Shown here: positions 1 to 5,096 of the stretch, in pieces
How positions within the stretch are numbered: position 1 is the first letter of the stretch
Layout: each line of letters starts with the position of its first letter
Assembly: GCA_964635265.1 (NCBI GenBank)
Contig: CAZWNV010000191.1
Span: forward strand, 1 to 5,669
Origin: M55B175 sp964635265
GTDB lineage: Bacteria; Desulfobacterota; Desulfobacteria; Desulfobacterales; Desulfosalsimonadaceae
Direction: 5' to 3'
Length of the DNA: 5,669 nt
Made by a program: the position numbers and the translations under genes
Notes under the pieces: model-generated
What the model was told of the DNA's origin: nothing
Seen by the model: only the letters and a program-made list of their open reading frames with translations
The model's database searches: none

Positions 1-606
1 CAGGGCGAGAGACCCCATCCCATTGCCGCCAACCGGCCGGGCACGACTTTTGAGCCTTTTGTCCGGGAGATCAAAAAGGGCTTTGCCCACGGCCTGGGCG
101 TGCCATACCCGGTGCTGTTCAAGGACATGGACAACATATCGCACGCGGGGTTTCGGAGCGCCATGCTGGAGGGCTGGCGGGTGTACAGTTACCGCAGAAA
201 GCATATCGGCAAAGGCCCCTCGCAGAAAGTGCGCACCATGCTGCAGGAGGAGGCTTTTTTAAAAGGCGACCTCACGGTGCCTGGCGGGGCGACGCGGTTT
301 TACAAAGATATTGACGCGCTCCTCGCCTGCGAGTGGTACGGACCGCCCAAGGGCGACATCGAGCCCTACAAGGCGGCCAAGGCCAATTTCCTGGAGTGGG
401 AGTATAACGCCAAGACGATGGAGCGGATTATCCTGGAATCCGGCGGCGAAAATCCGGGCAGTGTGATTCGACAGGCGACGGCTGAGAAAAAGGACATGGC
501 CGCGCGCGGCGTCATGCCGGGCAAAAGTCAGGCGGCCGCGGATGCCGAGCTGTCCGCTGAGGATGTGGCCGAGGAAATTGCCGGGCAATGGGAGGCAAAG
601 CAGTAG
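1..606 (+). CDS. Phage portal protein, lambda gpB family (C-terminal part, 5' end outside window)
   Basis: The frame is open from the first base and ends at TAG 604-606, giving the last 201 residues of a protein whose start lies upstream. The portal is the dodecameric ring at the capsid vertex through which DNA is packaged and ejected. The visible part has the hallmarks of the lambda gpB-like portal family (phage_portal_2): a block reading TTFEPFVREI, then GLGVPYPVLFKDM, then the signature SAMLEGWRVYSYRR near positions 157-201, followed by a conserved 'WYGPPKGDIEPYKAAKA' segment (332-382) and a charged Ala/Glu-rich tail. Family members are usually about 500 residues, so roughly 300 are missing. 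An internal GTG at position 100 is not a real start, because clear portal homology lies upstream of it. The gene ends directly against the ATG of the protease gene, and portal followed by protease is the standard head-operon order. Family assignment is from recognisable motifs, not a search. Confidence 0.93.
   Translation, partial: QGERPHPIAANRPGTTFEPFVREIKKGFAHGLGVPYPVLFKDMDNISHAGFRSAMLEGWRVYSYRRKHIGKGPSQKVRTMLQEEAFLKGDLTVPGGATRFYKDIDALLACEWYGPPKGDIEPYKAAKANFLEWEYNAKTMERIILESGGENPGSVIRQATAEKKDMAARGVMPGKSQAAADAELSAEDVAEEIAGQWEAKQ
590..595 (+). promoter_or_regulatory. Ribosome binding site for the protease gene start at 607
   Basis: GGGAGG lies inside the end of the portal gene, 11 bases before ATG 607. 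The core is good but the spacing is long. An alternative start at ATG 670 has only a G run (657-661) upstream, 8 bases away, so neither start is decided by the ribosome binding site alone. Confidence 0.5.
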
Positions 607-2055
607 ATGGGACCAAAAGCAGACAATAGCGGAGCGGGAAATTCCGGCCGCGTGACGGGGGATTGTGGAATGGATTTGCAGGATTTTTGCGACGGAAGCG
701 TCTGGGCGATTGCGCCGGAGGCCATGGACCAGATGCTGACCGCGCTGCCCGGCCTGCTGCGGACGGAGCGCATTGACACGGCCGCGGTGAAGGTCCGGGA
801 GGAGCAGGCTTACGAGCCGGAGCTCACGGTGCGCGACGGGGTGGCCGTGATCCCGGTTACCGGCAGCATCTCCAAGCGCGCCGGCTTTTTGTCTTTTCTG
901 TTCGGCGGGGCGTCCATCGACCGGATCCGGGCGGACCTGGACGCTGCCATGGCCGACCGCCGGGTGCGGGCCGCGGTGCTCTACGTGGATTCCCCGGGCG
1001 GCCGCGTGACCGGCGTGTCCGAGCTAGCCGAGCACATTCACGGGATGCGCGGGAAAAAGCCCGTGGTGGCTTTTTCTGACGGGCAGATCACATCGGCCGC
1101 CGCCTGGATCGGATCCGCTTCCGAGCGGGTGATGGTCTCGCCGACGGCGCAGGCCGGATCGATCGGCGTGATGACCGTGCACGCGGATCTCTCCAAGATG
1201 GACGAGAAGGCGGGGGTCAAGATCACCTATCTTACCGCCGGCAAGTACAAGGCGCTCGGAAACGACGCGGAGCCGCTATCAGACGAGGCCCGCGAGATGA
1301 TCGAGGCCCGCCTGAACCAGACCTACGAAGTGTTTATCGCCGCGATGGCCAGGTATCGCGGCGTGGAAACCGAGCGGGTCCGCGCGGATATGGCCGAGGG
1401 CCGGATTTTTATCGGCAGCCAGGCCGTTGACGCGGGACTGGCCGACGGGCTGGGCAGTCTTGATGAGGCGATCGAGATCGCCGGCGCGTTGGCCGGCGGG
1501 AAAACAAAAACATTACAAGGAGTTTCTGCCATGAATTTCGATGACATTCAGACAGCCGAGCAGCTGCAGGAGGCCTTTCCGCAGCTCACCAAGCAAATCG
1601 CCGATCAGGCCGAGCAGGCCGGCCGGGCCGCGGCGGATGTTGACACGGCCTGCGCAGAGGCCGTGTCCGCCGAACGCGAGCGCGCCTCTGGCCTGGTTAA
1701 GGTGCATTTCGGAGAGCAGGCGGGCGATAAGTTCGCCCCGATTCTGCAGAACGGGTTTTCCGTGGAGCAGTACCAGCAGATGCGGTCCGCCCTGGGCGGC
1801 GGCGCGGCCGCCGGCGGGGGCGATCCGGACGGGGATTTTCGTGAGAGTATGCGCGAAGGAATCGCTGGCGCATCCGCTCCCGATCCCGGCGCCTCCGGCG
1901 GTGGCGCTTCCGGGCCGCAGAGCTGGAGCGAGGCGGTGTCCGCCATCCAGACGGAAAAGGGATGCACCAAGACGCACGCCATGAAGCAGGCCGTCAAGCA
2001 GTACCCGGAACTCTACCAGGCCTACCTGGATTCCTGCAACGGCCGGCAGCGATAA
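607..2055 (+). CDS. S49-family head maturation protease fused to C-terminal scaffold (lambda C/Nu3 type)
   Basis: This 482-residue protein is a signal-peptide-peptidase-A-like (S49) serine protease of the kind that removes scaffold during phage procapsid maturation. The N-terminal half carries the ClpP/crotonase-type core: a hydrophobic strand VAVIPVTGSI (79-88), LYVDSPGG (125-132), and the Ser/Lys dyad typical of S49. The probable nucleophile is Ser163 in ITSAAAW and the probable general base is Lys215 in AGKYKALG. PTAQAGSIGV (179-188) is the usual conserved strand between them. The core ends around residue 295. From Met309 follows a charged helical region, Gly/Ala-rich linkers (about 397-408 and 425-435), and a conserved C-terminal helix block with YPELYQAYL (466-474), as expected for a scaffold. 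ATG 607 directly abuts the portal stop. ATG 670 (residue 22, MDLQDFC) is a plausible alternative, because the first 21 residues are low-complexity and not recognisably conserved. An internal translation start lies at 1531 (separate entry). Confidence 0.93.
   Translation: MGPKADNSGAGNSGRVTGDCGMDLQDFCDGSVWAIAPEAMDQMLTALPGLLRTERIDTAAVKVREEQAYEPELTVRDGVAVIPVTGSISKRAGFLSFLFGGASIDRIRADLDAAMADRRVRAAVLYVDSPGGRVTGVSELAEHIHGMRGKKPVVAFSDGQITSAAAWIGSASERVMVSPTAQAGSIGVMTVHADLSKMDEKAGVKITYLTAGKYKALGNDAEPLSDEAREMIEARLNQTYEVFIAAMARYRGVETERVRADMAEGRIFIGSQAVDAGLADGLGSLDEAIEIAGALAGGKTKTLQGVSAMNFDDIQTAEQLQEAFPQLTKQIADQAEQAGRAAADVDTACAEAVSAERERASGLVKVHFGEQAGDKFAPILQNGFSVEQYQQMRSALGGGAAAGGGDPDGDFRESMREGIAGASAPDPGASGGGASGPQSWSEAVSAIQTEKGCTKTHAMKQAVKQYPELYQAYLDSCNGRQR
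1517..1522 (+). promoter_or_regulatory. Internal Shine-Dalgarno for the nested scaffold start
   Basis: AAGGAG sits within the protease coding sequence, 8 bases before the in-frame ATG 1531, inside an A-rich stretch (1501-1518) that contrasts with the GC-rich surroundings. Core and spacing are the same as for the decoration gene (AAGGAG 2072-2077, also 8 bases). This makes it one of the best ribosome binding sites in the window even though it lies mid-gene. Confidence 0.8.
1531..2055 (+). CDS. Nested capsid scaffold protein (Nu3-like), in-frame internal start within the protease gene
   Basis: Translation from ATG 1531 would give a 174-residue protein identical to the C-terminus of the protease fusion, beginning MNFDDIQTAEQLQEAF. 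It starts exactly where the protease core ends and is preceded by AAGGAG at 8 bases. Its composition suits a scaffold: a highly charged, Ala/Gln/Glu-rich probable coiled helix (protein residues about 5-55), two flexible Gly/Ala-rich linkers, and a C-terminal helical block around SWSEAVSAI and YPELYQAYL that may bind the capsid protein. In phage lambda, Nu3 is made in the same way from inside gene C and is degraded during maturation. That precedent supports the call, but independent translation here is inferred from the ribosome binding site and domain boundary. It shares the stop codon with the full-length gene. Confidence 0.78.
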   Translation: MNFDDIQTAEQLQEAFPQLTKQIADQAEQAGRAAADVDTACAEAVSAERERASGLVKVHFGEQAGDKFAPILQNGFSVEQYQQMRSALGGGAAAGGGDPDGDFRESMREGIAGASAPDPGASGGGASGPQSWSEAVSAIQTEKGCTKTHAMKQAVKQYPELYQAYLDSCNGRQR

Positions 2056-2085
2056 CCGACAACACAATCACAAGGAGCAAGAGCC

Positions 2086-2478
2086 ATGGCTGAAAACAAA
2101 AGCCCCAAGACTTTCAATGCGGGAGCGGCCGCAGGCAAGTACCGCCTGGTCAAGTTCGACGGCAGCATGGATCTGGTGCACAATACGGCCACTGCCACCG
2201 ACGATCCGGTGGGCGTCTCCCAAAACGCCGCGGAGGCCGCGGGAGACCGCCTTGTCTGCGCATTTTTGAACGAGCCGGGCACCCTGGAGATCGAGGCCTC
2301 GGGGGCCATCAGTGCGGACGCCGATGTATACGCCGCAGCCGACGGCAAGGTCCAGGCCCTTCCGTCCGGCGCTGGCGACTACCGCAAGATCGGCAAGGCC
2401 CTGAAAGCCGCCAGCGGCGCCGGCAGCATTATCGAGGTGCTGCCCTACGATTACCATCACGTGGAGACCGTGACCTAA
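2086..2478 (+). CDS. Capsid decoration (cement) protein, DUF2190 family
   Basis: This 130-residue protein matches the pattern of the DUF2190 family, which is found next to major capsid genes and is thought to stabilise the expanded shell, the role gpD plays in lambda. Visible features are an N-terminal KTFNAGAAAGKYRLVKF (8-24), TDDPVGVSQNAAEAAGDRL (38-56) and a Gly/Ala-rich beta-type body with EIEASGAISADADVYAA (68-84), YRKIGKALKAASGAG (99-113) and IIEVLPY near the end. The usual family length is about 110-130 residues, so it looks complete. The start is supported by AAGGAG at 2072-2077 with 8-base spacing. It lies 30 bases after the protease/scaffold stop, between scaffold and capsid gene, exactly where lambda D lies. 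The role is inferred from family and position. The extra C-terminal tail (YDYHHVETVT) is His-rich and probably surface-exposed. Confidence 0.82.
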   Translation: MAENKSPKTFNAGAAAGKYRLVKFDGSMDLVHNTATATDDPVGVSQNAAEAAGDRLVCAFLNEPGTLEIEASGAISADADVYAAADGKVQALPSGAGDYRKIGKALKAASGAGSIIEVLPYDYHHVETVT

Positions 2479-2542
2479 GCCGGTCCGGCAAATCCCGCGT
2501 TTGGCCAAATTGAAACCATTTAAAGCATAGGAGACAGACGAG
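2479..2542 (+). other. Intergenic leader of the major capsid gene
   Basis: At 64 bases this is the longest gap in the window. Its second half is AT-rich, unlike its surroundings. It contains an 11-base inverted repeat GCCGGTCCGGC (2479-2489) with a one-base centre, the palindrome TTTGGCCAAA (2500-2509), and the capsid ribosome binding site AGGAG (2529-2533), 9 bases before ATG 2543. No convincing -35/-10 pair and no hairpin followed by a T run is seen, so it is read as an unstructured leader favouring high capsid translation. Confidence 0.45.
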
Positions 2543-3541
2543 ATGGAACCAAAATCCAATAGCGCGAGAATTCGGCCGGAGCTGGGCGCCGCCGTTGACG
2601 AGTTCAAGGAATCCATGGCCGCGCGGTTTATCAGCCTGCAGGTCATGCCGCCGTTTCCAGTGGAAAAGGACGCGGCCGGATTTCCCGTGATTCCGAAAGA
2701 GGCCCTGCTGCGCCTGGAGGACACCCGCCGCAGCTCCGGCGGGCGGTATAATTACAGCGATTTCGACTGGGAGAACGGCCTCTATATTACCCGCGAAAAC
2801 GGCTGGATCGAGTTTATTGACGACCGGCTGCTCTCCATTTACGGCAGCATGTTTGACGTGGAGCTGGTCAAGAGCCGGCGGGCAACGCGGATAATCCTTA
2901 TGAGCCAGGAAAAGCGCATCGCGGACAAGGTGTTCGACAGCTCGCGCTTTGCTGCGCACGCGGTATCCAACAAGTGGTCGGATGCGGCCAACGCCACGCC
3001 CGTGGACGACGTGAATGATGCGGCCGCGGCTGTTGAGCTGCAGTGCGGCATGCGCCCCAACACCCTGATCCTGTCCTCGGATTCCTTCCGCAAGGCCATT
3101 AACTGCGATCAGATGGTGGATCGGATCAAATACACCTTTCCCGGCATTGATATCAACAACATGAGCACCTCTCAGCTCGCCCAGGCCCTGGGCCTGGAGA
3201 AGGTGCTGGTGGGCGGCGGCGTCTATTCTTCGGCGGACAAGGGCCAGGATGCCAGCATCAGCCGTTTCTGGCCGGACGTGGAGGCCATGCTGACCATTAC
3301 GACCGAAGACCCTGACATCAGCGTGCCCTGCATCGGGCGGACCTTTTTCTTCGCCCCGGAATCCGGTGACGGCGAGGCCAACACGATCGTGGAGACCTAC
3401 CGGGACGAGGACCGCCGCTCCGACGTGGTGCGGGTGCGCCACGATTCCGATGAGCGGCTGCTGGCCAGCTACAATGATTCCGGATCCATCGTGTCCGATA
3501 TCGCCGACGCGGTGAGCTACCGGATGACCAACATCCAGTAA
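2543..3541 (+). CDS. Major capsid protein, probable HK97 fold
   Basis: This 332-residue protein is the expected size and is in the expected place for the major head subunit: after scaffold and decoration genes and before connector genes, with a good ribosome binding site. It begins with a helical segment (about 1-35) followed by an extended region MPPFPVEKDAAGFPVIP (35-51), which could be the N-arm/E-loop part. Later segments recall HK97-fold capsid proteins: SNKWSDAANATPVDDVNDA (142-160) leading into the helix of the peripheral domain, RPNTLILSSDSFRKAIN (171-187), a strand-turn GLEKVLVGGGVYSSA (217-231), and a C-terminal strand region with TFFFAP and a closing GSIVSDIADAV helix. It does not look close to lambda gpE itself, so a specific capsid family is not named. 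The fold is inferred from these patterns and from synteny. Confidence 0.87.
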   Translation: MEPKSNSARIRPELGAAVDEFKESMAARFISLQVMPPFPVEKDAAGFPVIPKEALLRLEDTRRSSGGRYNYSDFDWENGLYITRENGWIEFIDDRLLSIYGSMFDVELVKSRRATRIILMSQEKRIADKVFDSSRFAAHAVSNKWSDAANATPVDDVNDAAAAVELQCGMRPNTLILSSDSFRKAINCDQMVDRIKYTFPGIDINNMSTSQLAQALGLEKVLVGGGVYSSADKGQDASISRFWPDVEAMLTITTEDPDISVPCIGRTFFFAPESGDGEANTIVETYRDEDRRSDVVRVRHDSDERLLASYNDSGSIVSDIADAVSYRMTNIQ

Positions 3542-3562
3542 TCAACGCAAAGGAGTGTTGCC

Positions 3563-4051
3563 GTGGAAAATCTGGATAAAAAAAAAGCGGACGAGCTCCG
3601 GGCCCTGGCCAGGGACCGGGGCGTGCCCGGGGCGGATGGCATGCGAAAGGCCGATTTGATCGCTGCGCTAAAGGAGCCGGCGGACCGGCGCGAGGTGCTG
3701 TTCCGGCGTTTTGCGCCGGGCTCCGTACCGGTCTCTGACGGTCGCCCCGCCGGGTACGCGCCGGAGCCGGATCCCCAGGAGGGGGAGCCGGAGCCCCGGC
3801 CGGCCGGCAAGGTGGGCGAGCCCATCGGAAAACACCGCGGGCCCCGGGAGAAGTTTTCGCGGCTTGTGGCCGCCATTGACGGCGAGCTGTCCGGAAGCGA
3901 ACGATCCGCCCTGGAGGCGTTGCGCGAGGCCGGATGGCTGGTGCTGGTGCACGGCCAGGTGGAGGACGGGTACGTAAACACGGCGCGCCGGTCCTTCCGG
4001 GTGCGCGGCCGCTATGACCTGTGTTTGGCCAGGCGAAAGCTGCGGAGGTAG
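3563..4051 (+). CDS. SAP/Rho_N-like protein in the lambda FI position; head completion factor candidate
   Basis: This 162-residue protein starts at GTG 3563, supported by AAAGGAG (3549-3555) at 7 bases. Residues about 3-37 form a small helix-extended-helix module, KKADELRALARDRG ... MRKADLIAALKE, which resembles SAP or Rho N-terminal domains. A Pro/Glu/Gly-rich linker (about 58-92) follows. The C-terminal half has a helix SERSALEALREAG (112-124), strands WLVLVHGQVEDGYV (125-138) and a very basic end with many Arg residues. Lambda FI, at the same place between capsid and FII genes, is also small with a SAP-like N-terminus and an acidic linker, and it helps the terminase-DNA complex dock on the prohead. 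A similar role is an inference from position and architecture only, because the C-terminal half does not obviously resemble FI. The third to fifth codons after the start lead into a run of nine A residues (3578-3586). Confidence 0.72.
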   Translation: MENLDKKKADELRALARDRGVPGADGMRKADLIAALKEPADRREVLFRRFAPGSVPVSDGRPAGYAPEPDPQEGEPEPRPAGKVGEPIGKHRGPREKFSRLVAAIDGELSGSERSALEALREAGWLVLVHGQVEDGYVNTARRSFRVRGRYDLCLARRKLRR

Positions 4052-4054
4052 TTT

Positions 4055-4387
4055 ATGGCCGTGCCGAGCTTAAAGGAGCAGCAGCAGGCGGACCTCGCCC
4101 TGCTCTATGATTTCGCCATGCCCTGGGTGGAGGAGGCGCAGGCCGAGCCCGCGGAAGGCAGTTTTCCCGTTCGGATGGATTACGACCCGCAGGAGACGGG
4201 CGAGGACATGTCTTATCAGCGGCACCATGCCACGCTTTGCGCGCGTGGCCGGGACCTGCCGGATGCGGGCTATCAGATGACGATCACTGTGTCCGGCACG
4301 GTATGGACCGTAAGCCGGGCGCGCTACGACGGCGCGCGCGGGGAGTGGACTCTCTCCGTTTACCGGGACAAGCGGCCTGCCTTATGA
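4055..4387 (+). CDS. Probable head-tail joining protein (lambda FII-like)
   Basis: This 110-residue protein follows the FI-position gene by only 3 bases. Its ribosome binding site CGGAGG (4043-4048) lies inside the end of that gene, 6 bases before ATG 4055, so translation is probably coupled. It has an N-terminal helix (DLALLYDFAMPWVEEAQ, 13-29), a central region with beta character, and a C-terminal pattern of strands MTITVSGTVWTVSRA ... GEWTLSVYRDKRP (75-108). The small beta-barrel plan, with a closing 'T-I-x-G-x-x-W-x-V ... W-x-L-x-x-x-R' rhythm, recalls lambda FII-type head-tail connectors, which form the ring beneath the portal where the tail attaches. Size and synteny agree. The match is by pattern only, so a generic neck or hypothetical protein remains possible. 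Confidence 0.62.
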   Translation: MAVPSLKEQQQADLALLYDFAMPWVEEAQAEPAEGSFPVRMDYDPQETGEDMSYQRHHATLCARGRDLPDAGYQMTITVSGTVWTVSRARYDGARGEWTLSVYRDKRPAL

Positions 4388-4389
4388 AT

Positions 4390-4393
4390 GGAG
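4390..4393 (+). promoter_or_regulatory. Shine-Dalgarno favouring the DUF5675 gene start at ATG 4399
   Basis: GGAG lies 5 bases before ATG 4399. The upstream in-frame ATG 4384 overlaps the preceding stop (ATGA) but has no clear purine-rich site before it, so it could be used only by reinitiation. Confidence 0.5.
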
Positions 4394-4398
4394 ACGCC

Positions 4399-4803
4399 AT
4401 GGAGCCCATACTGGAGCTGATCCGCCTGGAGGAGTCCGGCGCCGGCACCTTCGGGGTTTTGAAAATAAACAAGCAGGTTTTCTGCGTGACCCTGGAGCCG
4501 CGGGACGCGGAGAACGCGACGGGAAAGTCCTGCATACCGGCCCAGCAGTACGCCTGCCGGCGGGTGAACTCGCCGTCTTTCGGCCGGACCTACCAGGTGC
4601 TCGGCGTGCCCGGCCGTTCGGATATTCTGCTGCACCCGGGAAACACTGCGGGCGACACCGCGGGCTGTATTCTTTTGGCCGAGCATTTCGGCAAGCTCGG
4701 GAGCAGCCGGGCCGTTTTGAACTCCGGGGCCACGTTCCGGGAGTTTGTCGGTCTGGTGGGGGATTTTTCGTATTTGCATTTAACGATTCGCGAGGTTTAT
4801 TAA
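4399..4803 (+). CDS. DUF5675 family protein, possible lysis or envelope-acting enzyme
   Basis: This 134-residue protein is recognisable as DUF5675, a small family common in phages and prophages whose function I do not know to be established. Characteristic parts are an N-terminal LIRLEESGAGTFGVLKIN (7-24), FCVTLEP (28-34), CIPAQQYACRRVNSPSFG (45-62), then the most conserved block around VPGRSDILLHPGNTAGDTAGCI (70-91), ending with YLHLTI. His79, Asn82, Asp86, Gly89 and Cys90 stand out as possible active-site or metal-binding residues. The spacing is reminiscent of the His...Gly-Cys motif of YkuD-type L,D-transpeptidases, but that link is speculative. No signal peptide or membrane segment is seen. 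ATG 4399 is chosen for its GGAG; ATG 4384 would add five residues and overlap the upstream stop. An in-frame GTG at 4237 would overlap the upstream gene by about 150 bases and is unlikely. The stop overlaps the next ATG by one base (TAATG). Confidence 0.85.
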   Translation: MEPILELIRLEESGAGTFGVLKINKQVFCVTLEPRDAENATGKSCIPAQQYACRRVNSPSFGRTYQVLGVPGRSDILLHPGNTAGDTAGCILLAEHFGKLGSSRAVLNSGATFREFVGLVGDFSYLHLTIREVY

Positions 4804-5096
4804 TGCCGCCCTATTCGGGTTTGGAGACGACGCTGATTGCGCTGATGACGGCTATTGTATCCTGCATCGGGCTGTTTATCGCCATGGGCAAGGTGTTCAT
4901 GACGCGGCGGGAATGCAGCCTGCAACATCAGACGATTAAATCCAACGACGGCGATACCGCCAAGAAGATCCAGGAGCTGATCGATATTCAGCAGATCCAG
5001 TTCCAGATGTTGCGGTCCATTGTGCTCTACATGGATATTCCGCGGGCGGAGAAGCAGGAGATTTTAAACAAGGCCGGGGGCAGAAATGGCGGATGA
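4803..5096 (+). CDS. Small single-pass membrane protein with helical tail, holin/lysis-associated candidate
   Basis: This 97-residue protein has one strong hydrophobic segment (about residues 10-32, LIALMTAIVSCIGLFIAMGK) close to the N-terminus. A basic TRREC turn (34-38) follows, then a long amphipathic helical region with KKIQELIDIQQIQFQMLRSI (54-73) and a polar Gly-rich end. The positive charges after the membrane segment suggest the tail is cytoplasmic, which would argue against a spanin, but the topology is uncertain. Small membrane-anchored proteins ending the membrane segment with 'TRKEC/TRREC' are common in phage lysis or tail regions. The gene is preceded by GAGG (4792-4795) at 7 bases, overlaps the DUF5675 stop by one base and overlaps the next gene by 11 bases, so all three are probably translated together. 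Holin, holin partner or membrane accessory factor are options. I cannot choose between them from the sequence. Confidence 0.7.
   Translation: MPPYSGLETTLIALMTAIVSCIGLFIAMGKVFMTRRECSLQHQTIKSNDGDTAKKIQELIDIQQIQFQMLRSIVLYMDIPRAEKQEILNKAGGRNGG

Noticed and set aside
23..262. 79-codon plus-strand frame at the window start
   Set aside because: It lies inside the portal coding region in a different phase and is Arg/Cys-rich with no family resemblance.
1541..1984. 147-codon plus-strand frame overlapping the scaffold in another phase
   Set aside because: It is Pro/Arg/Ser-rich as expected from out-of-frame GC-rich codons, and the scaffold frame is clearly the coding one.
1513..2067. 184-codon minus-strand frame opposite the scaffold region
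   Set aside because: It shadows the GC-rich scaffold codons; its composition is Gly/Leu/Arg-rich with no family resemblance.
2479..2489. GCCGGTCCGGC as a transcription terminator
   Set aside because: The centre is a single base, so a stable hairpin loop is not possible without opening the stem, and no T run follows.
2068..2724. 218-codon minus-strand frame opposite the decoration gene and capsid start
   Set aside because: It spans two well-supported plus-strand genes and their gap, with no independent coding signal.
2429..3442. Long open frame of 337 codons on the minus strand opposite the capsid gene
   Set aside because: It is opposite a well-supported major capsid gene, has no ribosome binding site context or recognisable domain, and reflects the lack of stops on the reverse strand of GC-rich coding DNA.
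4237..4398. N-terminal extension of the DUF5675 gene from GTG 4237
   Set aside because: It would overlap the FII-like gene by about 150 bases, and the extra residues look like an out-of-frame translation (Arg/Gly/Pro-rich); family similarity begins after ATG 4399.
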